DNA of 6,193 nt from an uncultured Oscillospiraceae bacterium (GTDB lineage: Bacteria; Bacillota; Clostridia; Oscillospirales; Oscillospiraceae), in NCBI GenBank assembly GCA_934636305.1, contig CAKUAM010000102.1:1-6193 (forward strand). The letters run 5' to 3'. Positions 1 through 6,015 of the stretch are shown here, one piece after another. The notes beneath the pieces were generated by a model. The model saw only the letters and a program-made list of their open reading frames with translations, had not been told where the DNA came from and did not search any database. The translations under genes and the position numbers were made by a program. The first letter of the stretch is position 1; every line of letters starts with the position of its first letter.

Positions 1-245
1 CAGGTGTAGCCGCCGCCGTGCAGATAGAGCACGACGCCCTGCCGCCGCTCGTCCTTGGGCATGATCCACGCGCCCTGAAACGGGCCGAAGTCATGGTCGC
101 GGACGATCACGTCGCGCCGGTGGATAGCCTCCATCAGCTCGCCGAGCTTGTCCTGTCCCTTCCGGGTGATCTCCAGAGAGCAGTTGGCGACAAAGGGTTT
201 AAAGAAATTGAGCTGTGCGCGCACCAGCTTCGCAGGCAGACCCAT
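1..245 (-). CDS. Alpha/beta hydrolase, esterase/lipase type (N-terminal 81 residues; 3' end outside window)
   Basis: Only the first 81 codons are present; the gene runs off the left edge. Reading from the ATG at 243-245, the product begins MGLPAKLVRAQ and ends in the window with VVLYLHGGGYT. A hydrophobic strand followed by HGGG is the oxyanion-hole signature of the hormone-sensitive-lipase-like branch of alpha/beta hydrolases, which hydrolyse carboxylic esters. The catalytic Ser, Asp and His would lie downstream and cannot be checked. There is no signal peptide, so a cytoplasmic enzyme is likely. The start is supported by AAAGGA nine bases upstream (255-260) and a strong promoter at 288-316. 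The gene lies downstream of the large surface-protein gene on the same strand but is separated from it by a terminator, so it is probably transcribed independently. The substrate is unknown. Family assignment is fairly sure; esterase activity is inference. Confidence 0.85.
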   Translation of the reverse strand, partial: MGLPAKLVRAQLNFFKPFVANCSLEITRKGQDKLGELMEAIHRRDVIVRDHDFGPFQGAWIMPKDERRQGVVLYLHGGGYT

Positions 246-254
246 AGATACCGT

Positions 255-260
255 TCCTTT
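255..260 (-). promoter_or_regulatory. Ribosome binding site of the hydrolase gene
   Basis: The minus strand reads AAAGGA, nine bases before the ATG at 243-245. It matches the Shine-Dalgarno consensus and fixes the start of the partial hydrolase gene. Confidence 0.7.
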
Positions 261-287
261 CAGAAAAGCGTTTCAATCAATTTGTAT

Positions 288-316
288 AGTATAGCATTGA
301 CCGGAATTTTTGTAAA
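288..316 (-). promoter_or_regulatory. Sigma-A-type promoter of the hydrolase gene
   Basis: On the minus strand TTTACA (311-316) is followed after exactly 17 bp by TATACT (288-293). The -10 box is preceded by TGC, giving an extended -10 element. Transcription would start near 281, leaving a leader of roughly 36 bases with the Shine-Dalgarno site in it. The -35 box sits in the tail just beyond the terminator hairpin of the upstream gene. No operator-like repeat overlaps the core promoter apart from that hairpin. Confidence 0.8.
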
Positions 317-359
317 TACACGAAACCGCGCCGGAAGGGATTTTCCTTCCGGCGCGGTT
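311..359 (-). terminator. Rho-independent terminator of the large surface-protein gene
   Basis: A perfect 15-bp inverted repeat (324-338 paired with 345-359) encloses a six-base loop. The stem is very GC-rich and starts 19 bases after the TGA stop at 379-381. On the minus strand the stem is followed by a T-rich but interrupted tail (TTTCGTGTATTT), weaker than a textbook U-run. On the plus strand the stem is followed by AAAATC, so it should not terminate in that direction. The very stable stem may offset the poor tail. Confidence 0.75.
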
Positions 360-378
360 AAAATCTTGAAGCAGGCCG

Positions 379-3300
379 TCAGCCGTTCAGCTGGACGGTT
401 TTTCCGGCTGCTGCGGGGGCGTTTTTCGCGTCCAGAACGAACAGCTTTGCCTGCGCGGCGTTGGAATCGATCTGGAAGGTCAGGCTGTTGATTTTCCCGG
501 ACTCGAGCGGCTGGATCACCGTGCGCAGCAGCCGTCCGTCCGCCGCGTAGAACGCACAGATGGCGCGCGCACCGTCCTGCATGCAGGCGATCTCTGCTGT
601 GACAGCGGTTCCGGTGCGCTGGGCTGAGAGAATTTCGGTCGAAGTGAGCAAGACCGGGACGGAATCGGTGTTGTTCATGGTGTTCGGCTCGTCCTGCTGG
701 AGCGTGACGGTGGCTGTCACATCCTCGCCGTACAGGTCGGAGAAGGACTCCGGCTCGAATTCGGCGATGACCGTGCCGCCGTAGGTCAGGTTCTGGAAGG
801 TGCGCTCGGCGAGGAGTTCGCCATCCGGGCCGGTGAACAGGACGCTGCCGCTGGCGGGTTCGAGACCGCGGTTGACGACGACGGCCTGCAGGAATTTGCG
901 GCTGCCGATCTGAATGAGGGTCAGCTCGGTCTCTGCGTCCGCGCTTCCGATGGTGCAGGCGGTGGTGTTGTCCTCCGGCGTGTAGTCGTCCTGATCGGGC
1001 TCCTGCACGGCGAAGGTGATCTCTTTTTTCTCCGATGGACAAGTGATATTGACAGTGCATCCCGTGCTTTCGCCCGGCAGGAGTTTGCAGGTCTGCATCG
1101 ATTTTGTGCCGTTTACGGTGAATGCAAGCTCTGTGACCGCGTGGTCGCCGGCGTTGGTGACGGTGAGCGTAACGGGGAGCATTTCGTCCGGGGTGAGCGC
1201 GTCGCTGTCGAAGCTGACGTCGGAAATCTTCAGATCGCTCACGGGCTGGATCTGCGTCCAGACAAGATCCTTGGAGTCCTCCACGCTGTCCGTGCCGATC
1301 GTCACGGTCGTGTGCATGCCAAGGGCATAGGTCTTGTCGCCCAGCATCGCGGCGTTCAGGTTTTCCAGATACTGTTCATCGCCGATGAGGCGGATTGGGG
1401 CGCTCCAATGCTTGTTCGCAGCGTCGTATTGCAGGACGGCCAGATTGGCGCTTGCGCCGTTGGACTGGTTAAAATAGATGCTGTCGCCGACGATGACGAA
1501 GTCGCGACCCAGGCCTTCGACCGGGACTGTGTTCCCCGCTTCGTCGTGCAGCGCGCCGTCGGCATTCCAGATAAAGGAGTCCGCCGTCGTGCCGGGCAGT
1601 CTGCCGTATACGGCCCGGCCGGTCACGTTCTCGGCTAGCAGTTGGCTGCCGCAATAGAGCTTGCTGTCAGAGGTATAGGCGGCGGCGGGCGCGCCGTTCT
1701 GCGCGCCGATGCAGATAGAGCCAATACCTGCGGCGTCCGCTGCTTTGCGCGCGTCAAGCCATGCGCCGCCGCGATATTCCGCTGTATAGACCGTACTGGC
1801 GGCGGGGTTCACAACGCTTTCTTCATCCGTGACCGCAGATTCCACCCACGCGAGGACGGGCGTTCCGTTCACGCAGGAGAGCGTGGGCAGGCGCATATAG
1901 TCGTCAGACTGATAGACCTTCTGCTCGGTGAACGCGAGCGTGCTTTTGTCGACTGTGCCGACCACGATATTCTGGTGCTTGGCATAGGCGACGAGGGAAT
2001 CACCCGGCTCCTGCGTCGTGCGGGCATAGGCAAGCCAGAGATTTCCGGCTGCGTCCGTGCAGAGCTGCGGCGCGGCGTCCAGAATCGCGGCCGCGTCGAC
2101 ACGCACAGGTTCCGACCAGCTGTTCCCGTCAAACTTCGTCAGTGCGATATACCGCGCACCGGTTTTCGCGTCCGCGCGCACAAATGCCGCGTAGAGCGAG
2201 CTCCTGTCCGAGAGCATGACCGGCTGGGCGTTGCGGTATGTATTTTCCAGCAGCGGGTGATATTCCGTCCTCGCCTGCGCGGCGCGGGCAGCAGCGTAGG
2301 TCCGCACGGCAGCCGGGGCCCAGTCGGATTCCGCCGCAAGATAGCTGAGGTCAGACGGGGCATACGCAGAAGCCTCCGGTGCCGCATCCCACGCCGCACC
2401 GGACAGCAGGGATTGGTATTTTACGGAATTGGCGGTGTATAGGTGCCAAGTTTGGTGGGCGAAGGGTTTATGAGCTTCCAATGGGCCGATGTATCCCTTT
2501 ATGCCAAGCTCACCCGTCAGATCAACAGTCTGCAAAAAGCCACTGCTTGTCCCAAGTATGTTCCACTTTGCAGCCAAATCTGCTTGTCCATACCCACCAA
2601 GGCCGCACACACCGCTTGCGCCGACGCCCAAAAATGGCGTTAGCTTAATTGAGGGCTTCATGCTGATATTGCCGTTCCATGTTTCTGTATTAAACCGATA
2701 GCTGATCGAACCGGCCGTTTCAAGTGCAAGTTTTACATCAATCTGTAGTGTGACCGGAATGATCATCACTGTATTGTAGCTGTGCTTAAAGGCTTCCACA
2801 TCTATAATTACTACGATATTGCCGGAAGCCGTCTTGCTGCCAATATCCGCTTCAGCATAGCCGCAAACCATAACGTCGCATGTCTTAAAAAAAGTCGTTT
2901 TATTGCTCTGCTTCATAAAATTTTTGAGCAATTTTTTGTCTGTTTCTTTTACGATTCCGTAAGTGATAATCTTTGCAATCGTATCTTTATACTCTTCCAA
3001 CTGCTCTGCTTCAGTCTTCGCGCTGTTTCCCTCCAGCTTCTTTGAGACAAAATTAATTCCAATCTGTAGTTTGTCTTGCGTCGCAGACACAAATACAGGC
3101 GCGTTCAGCGGCATATCGAAAGAAAGCGTAGTGCCTCCAATATACGGAATATCGTCACTTACAGCAAAGCTGATTTTCTTTCCTTTGAGTTCAAATTTGA
3201 AATCCTCGTTGACAGAATTTTTCGCAAATTGCAGATTAATGCGCGTATCCATCGTCTGTCCATTTGCACCGGTCACACGGACAAAGCAGCCACCGCCCTC

Positions 3301-5751
3301 TACGAAGTCTCTGACGTCAAGCTTCTGGAAATTTCCGTCTGTGGATTTTGCGATTTCCTTTTTATTCTGATAGACTGTATAGCCTGTCACGTCCGACGTA
3401 TCGGTTGCCTCGCAGGAAAGGTCAAAATACCCCGAATTCAAGTCACCGATCAGGGCCCCGTCGTTGCGCAGGTTCAGAACCTTCGTCTGCGTCAGCAGAT
3501 CACAGCTGCCCAGCCGGGCCGCTTTCAGCTTCAGCCCGCCGGAGCTTTCGGGATACAGGATCACCTGCTCGAAGCGCGTATCGCTCTTTTGCCAGTTGCT
3601 GTTCGCGTTCGTCCAGGTAAGATATTCGGTCTCGGAAACGGTAATCACAGGATTCCTGCCAGTAAAAGCGTCAAAGAACACAGTTCCGTCCTCGTCGGTG
3701 GTTGCGGAATCCGAATTCCATGTCACACTTGCGCCGCTGAGTGGCATGCCGTTTTCGTCTACGACCTGTATGCAGTATTGCTCCATCGGAACAGAAATTT
3801 TCGTTTCCGCCGGGAGGAACGTGCCATTCCACGTTTTCAGGGGATACCCGTTCCACGTCTCGGTTGCCGCATCATACGCACTGTTGTCCGTCCAGCCGGA
3901 GGTGCCGGGGATATAGTAAACCGTAAACTCTGCAGCACAACTCTTAAATACGCCTGTTCCCATCTGCGGAGCAGAACCTAAAAAAGCAGCACTGTCTAGA
4001 CGGCGGCATCCAGAAAATGCCTCATCGTCAATGCTGGTAACGCTGTCCGGAATTGTCAGGCTACCAGTAAATCTGAAACACCTCGCAAACGCAGAGCTTC
4101 CAATTTTTGTTACGCTATTTGGGATCGTCAGGCTACCAGTGAAGCCGGAACAGTCCAGAAACGCATTATTTTCAATATTTGTAACGCTTTTTGGGATCGT
4201 TAGGCTGCCAGTGAAACCCTCACAATAAGCAAATGCTCCACCACCAATGCTCGTCAAACTATCCGATAGTGTCAAATTTCCAGTGAATCCATAGCAACGA
4301 TCAAACGCTGAAATTCCAATTTTTGTAACGCTATCTGGGATTGTCAAACTGCCAGTAAAGCTGGAGCAGGAGCTAAATGCCCTATCACCTATACTGACCA
4401 CGCCATCTGGGATTGTCAGGCTACCGGTAAAACGACAGTTTTCAAACGCCTCATCGCCAATGCTTGTTACGCCATCCGGGATTGTCAGGCTACCGGTAAA
4501 ACCATAGCAAGAGTCAAACGTGTGTTCTCCAATGCTCGTTACGCCACTCGGAATCGTCAAACTGCCAGTAAATCCAGAGCAATAGGCAAACGCATAGCTT
4601 CCAATACTCGTCACGCTGTCCGGAACCGTTAGGCACCCGTTAAAACCCGAGCAACTACTAAATGCAGCATCACCTATGCTTGTCACGCTGTCTGGGATCG
4701 TCAGACTGCCAGTGAAACCGCTGCAACCATTAAACACGACCTCGTCAACGAACGTCAAACTGGTAGAGAGAGTCAAGTAACCATTAAAACCGGAGCAACC
4801 AGAAAATGCTCTATCGCCAATGCTCGTCACGCTATCCGGAATCGCCAGACTGCCAGTAAAGCCAGAGCAGATAGAAAATGCCGAACTTCCTATGCTTATT
4901 ACGCTATCTGGAATCGTCAAACTGCCATTAAACCCGGAGCAACCCAAAAAAGCTCCATCTCCAACATTTGTCACTCCATCCGGGATCGTTAGGCTGCCAG
5001 TAAAGCCAGAGCAATCATAAAACACACCATTTTCAATACTCGTCACGCCGTTCGAAATTATCAAGCTGCCATTAAAGCCAGAACAACCTTCAAAAGCACG
5101 CCCCCCAATACTCGTCACACTGTCTGGAATTTTCAAATTGCCCGTAAACCCATAACAGCCTTCAAACGCCGAATAGCCAATGCTTGTCACGCTGTTCGGA
5201 ATTGTCAGGCCACCATTAAAACCCGAGCAGTTATAAAATGCGTTCCAACCAATGTTTGTCACACTATCCGGAATTATCAGACTGCCAGCAAATCCAGAGC
5301 AACCAGAAAACGCTCCGCCTCCAATGCTCTTCACGCTATTCGGAATCGTCAGACTGCAAGTGAAGCCAGAGCAACCATTAAACGCAGAAACACCAATGCT
5401 GGTGACGCTGTTTGGAAGCGTCAGGCTACCGGTTAAGCCGGAACAATCATAAAACGCATAATCACCAATGCTTGTAATGCCTGAACCGAGAACAAGTTTT
5501 TTGCATTTACTCCGTAACGTATACCAAGGTGCATTAGAATATGTATAATTTATCATCCACCCTGTTCCGCTGATGGTCAATGTGCCCTCGGAATCCAGTG
5601 TCCAGGAGAGGTTTTTGCCGTCGCCCTCGCCGCCGCAATAGCCGGAGGCGACGATGTCCGCCGCGAAGATCTCTGCCGTCAGGGCGGCCAGCATGCACAG
5701 GGCGAGTGCAAGGGCGATGAGGCGGTGGAGGAATCCAGACTGCTTTTTCAT
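379..5751 (-). CDS. Secreted BspA-like leucine-rich-repeat surface protein with Ig-like, propeller-like and CARDB-like domains (1790 aa)
   Basis: A complete gene of 1790 codons with no internal stop, from the ATG at 5749-5751 to the TGA at 379-381. Residues 1-30 are a Sec signal peptide. Residues 31-92 are the cap usual for this family (LSWTLDSEGTLTISGTG, then APWY). Residues 93-571 are 20 LRR_5/BspA-type repeats, consensus TSIGxxAFxxCSGFTGSLTIPDSV, and 572-605 is a divergent last unit, followed by the IPGTSGW and WNGYPL motifs common in clostridial relatives. Residues about 657-725 look Ig-like or carboxypeptidase-regulatory-like (VVDENGMPLSGASVTW). About 725-1105 is a beta-rich region with a helical insert (about 905-955), ending in TWHLY; I cannot name it. 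An Ala-rich linker follows. Residues about 1170-1495 resemble a beta-propeller (NSWSEPVRV near 1212, KHWSAPIRL near 1449). Residues about 1505-1698 are two CARDB-like domains, and 1703-1790 is a final beta module. There is no LPXTG, SLH or dockerin signal. The protein probably binds host, glycan or microbial ligands outside the cell; the ligand is unknown. Start supported by AGAGGG seven bases upstream. Family call is firm; the function is inference. Confidence 0.93.
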   Translation of the reverse strand: MKKQSGFLHRLIALALALCMLAALTAEIFAADIVASGYCGGEGDGKNLSWTLDSEGTLTISGTGWMINYTYSNAPWYTLRSKCKKLVLGSGITSIGDYAFYDCSGLTGSLTLPNSVTSIGVSAFNGCSGFTCSLTIPNSVKSIGGGAFSGCSGFAGSLIIPDSVTNIGWNAFYNCSGFNGGLTIPNSVTSIGYSAFEGCYGFTGNLKIPDSVTSIGGRAFEGCSGFNGSLIISNGVTSIENGVFYDCSGFTGSLTIPDGVTNVGDGAFLGCSGFNGSLTIPDSVISIGSSAFSICSGFTGSLAIPDSVTSIGDRAFSGCSGFNGYLTLSTSLTFVDEVVFNGCSGFTGSLTIPDSVTSIGDAAFSSCSGFNGCLTVPDSVTSIGSYAFAYCSGFTGSLTIPSGVTSIGEHTFDSCYGFTGSLTIPDGVTSIGDEAFENCRFTGSLTIPDGVVSIGDRAFSSCSSFTGSLTIPDSVTKIGISAFDRCYGFTGNLTLSDSLTSIGGGAFAYCEGFTGSLTIPKSVTNIENNAFLDCSGFTGSLTIPNSVTKIGSSAFARCFRFTGSLTIPDSVTSIDDEAFSGCRRLDSAAFLGSAPQMGTGVFKSCAAEFTVYYIPGTSGWTDNSAYDAATETWNGYPLKTWNGTFLPAETKISVPMEQYCIQVVDENGMPLSGASVTWNSDSATTDEDGTVFFDAFTGRNPVITVSETEYLTWTNANSNWQKSDTRFEQVILYPESSGGLKLKAARLGSCDLLTQTKVLNLRNDGALIGDLNSGYFDLSCEATDTSDVTGYTVYQNKKEIAKSTDGNFQKLDVRDFVEGGGCFVRVTGANGQTMDTRINLQFAKNSVNEDFKFELKGKKISFAVSDDIPYIGGTTLSFDMPLNAPVFVSATQDKLQIGINFVSKKLEGNSAKTEAEQLEEYKDTIAKIITYGIVKETDKKLLKNFMKQSNKTTFFKTCDVMVCGYAEADIGSKTASGNIVVIIDVEAFKHSYNTVMIIPVTLQIDVKLALETAGSISYRFNTETWNGNISMKPSIKLTPFLGVGASGVCGLGGYGQADLAAKWNILGTSSGFLQTVDLTGELGIKGYIGPLEAHKPFAHQTWHLYTANSVKYQSLLSGAAWDAAPEASAYAPSDLSYLAAESDWAPAAVRTYAAARAAQARTEYHPLLENTYRNAQPVMLSDRSSLYAAFVRADAKTGARYIALTKFDGNSWSEPVRVDAAAILDAAPQLCTDAAGNLWLAYARTTQEPGDSLVAYAKHQNIVVGTVDKSTLAFTEQKVYQSDDYMRLPTLSCVNGTPVLAWVESAVTDEESVVNPAASTVYTAEYRGGAWLDARKAADAAGIGSICIGAQNGAPAAAYTSDSKLYCGSQLLAENVTGRAVYGRLPGTTADSFIWNADGALHDEAGNTVPVEGLGRDFVIVGDSIYFNQSNGASANLAVLQYDAANKHWSAPIRLIGDEQYLENLNAAMLGDKTYALGMHTTVTIGTDSVEDSKDLVWTQIQPVSDLKISDVSFDSDALTPDEMLPVTLTVTNAGDHAVTELAFTVNGTKSMQTCKLLPGESTGCTVNITCPSEKKEITFAVQEPDQDDYTPEDNTTACTIGSADAETELTLIQIGSRKFLQAVVVNRGLEPASGSVLFTGPDGELLAERTFQNLTYGGTVIAEFEPESFSDLYGEDVTATVTLQQDEPNTMNNTDSVPVLLTSTEILSAQRTGTAVTAEIACMQDGARAICAFYAADGRLLRTVIQPLESGKINSLTFQIDSNAAQAKLFVLDAKNAPAAAGKTVQLNG
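4039..5475 (-). repeat. Tandem 72-bp repeat array encoding 20 leucine-rich repeats
   Basis: The array encodes residues 93-571: nineteen units of 24 residues (72 bp) and one of 23 (unit 15, 4399-4467). Each unit follows TSIGxxAFxxCSGFTGSLTIPDSV. The most constant parts are SIG, AF, the Cys at position 11, GF and GSLTIP. The two residue pairs around AF vary most. A further, divergent unit starts at residue 572 and closes the solenoid. The DNA copies are similar but not identical, so the array is not freshly amplified. Units 4-13 alternate strictly between GFN and GFT, showing a 144-bp higher-order period. Confidence 0.95.
5662..5751 (-). other. Signal peptide coding region of the large surface protein
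   Basis: The first 30 residues show a positive n-region (MKKQSGFLHR), a hydrophobic core (LIALALALCMLAAL) and a polar end with predicted signal peptidase I cleavage after EIFA (residue 30). Cys19 lies inside the core but is not in a lipobox, since Leu precedes it, so a lipoprotein is unlikely. The exact cleavage site is a prediction and could be a few residues later. Confidence 0.85.
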
Positions 5752-5758
5752 GATGTTT

Positions 5759-5764
5759 CCCTCT
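5759..5764 (-). promoter_or_regulatory. Ribosome binding site of the large surface-protein gene
   Basis: AGAGGG on the minus strand lies seven bases before the ATG at 5749-5751. The start is confirmed because it gives a complete signal peptide. Confidence 0.7.
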
Positions 5765-5800
5765 TTCTTCTCGTTTCTTTAGCAAATACTACCTGAATTT

Positions 5801-5829
5801 ATTGTACATGGGAACGGGCGTCTTTGCAA
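5801..5829 (-). promoter_or_regulatory. Sigma-A-type promoter of the large surface-protein gene
   Basis: On the minus strand TTGCAA (5824-5829) and TACAAT (5801-5806) are separated by exactly 17 bp. Transcription should begin near 5794, giving a leader of about 42 bases. The promoter begins just beyond the T-tail of the upstream terminator (5841-5874), so the gene is probably its own transcription unit. No clear operator palindrome or riboswitch is seen in the short leader. Confidence 0.8.
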
Positions 5830-5840
5830 CGGGTTTGCAG

Positions 5841-5874
5841 AAAAAAATGGAGAAAATCGATGAGGATTTTCTCC
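5841..5874 (-). terminator. Rho-independent terminator downstream of the zinc-ribbon gene
   Basis: A 10-bp perfect stem (5865-5874 with 5849-5858) and a six-base loop are followed on the minus strand by A and then seven Ts (5841-5848). It lies about 140 bases after the stop of the zinc-ribbon gene and just before the promoter of the next gene. The stem is rather AT-rich, but the T-tract is strong. Confidence 0.82.
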
Positions 5875-5916
5875 GCTTAAGCATATCAAAGCATTCAGAT
5901 TTTTATGGAGCAGTGT

Positions 5917-6008
5917 GGATTACGCAGAATGCGCCGTTTTTTACGGGAATCTGCGGGCGGACAGAGTCGTCCGCCCCTACAAGGAAGCGGGAAGGCGCAT
6001 CCGAATCC
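5917..6008. repeat. Nested palindromic intergenic element, REP- or MITE-like
   Basis: The core is an 8-bp perfect stem (5955-5962 with 5969-5976) around a six-base loop. Outside it are 7-bp arms (ATGCGCC at 5929-5935, GGCGCAT at 5994-6000), and further out 5-bp arms (GGATT at 5917-5921, AATCC at 6004-6008). On the minus strand the core starts TGTAGGGGCGGAC, which resembles short hairpin repeats scattered between genes in many Oscillospiraceae genomes; this likeness is from memory. It encodes nothing and lies in the 3' region of the zinc-ribbon transcript, where it could act as an RNA stabiliser. Only one copy is in this window, so its repetitive nature is inferred. Confidence 0.5.
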
Positions 6009-6015
6009 GCCAGGC

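Noticed and set aside
18..491. Plus-strand 157-residue frame across the hydrolase start and the intergenic hairpin
   Set aside because: It crosses a promoter and a terminator of the opposite strand and shows no recognisable domain, whereas the minus strand encodes the HGGG hydrolase.
260..1060. Minus-strand frame of 266 residues overlapping the end of the large gene
   Set aside because: The peptide is Arg/His-rich without any domain and lies wholly within the large gene or runs across its terminator. It is a shadow of GC-rich coding sequence.
1642..3981. Long plus-strand frames (1642-2442 and 3076-3981)
   Set aside because: They are antisense to an intact gene with clear domains. Their products are Arg-rich and of low credibility, a typical effect of GC-rich codon use on the opposite strand.
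4031..5452. Plus-strand open frames at 4031-4228, 4820-5020 and 5252-5452 with periodic peptides
   Set aside because: They are antisense readings of the LRR array. Their 24-residue periodicity comes from the coding repeats on the other strand, and no ribosome binding site or known domain supports them.
4039..5475. CRISPR-like regular spacing
   Set aside because: The 72-bp periodicity is a translated, in-frame repeat with variation at amino-acid positions. There are no identical direct repeats with unique spacers.
5680..5700. Possible lipoprotein signal around Cys19 of the large protein
   Set aside because: The residues before Cys are Leu-Ala-Leu, and the lipobox needs a small residue just before Cys. 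The hydrophobic core also continues past it to a better signal peptidase I site.
5752..5800. Riboswitch or structured leader before the large gene
   Set aside because: The leader from the predicted start near 5794 is only about 42 bases, purine-rich and without evident pairing.
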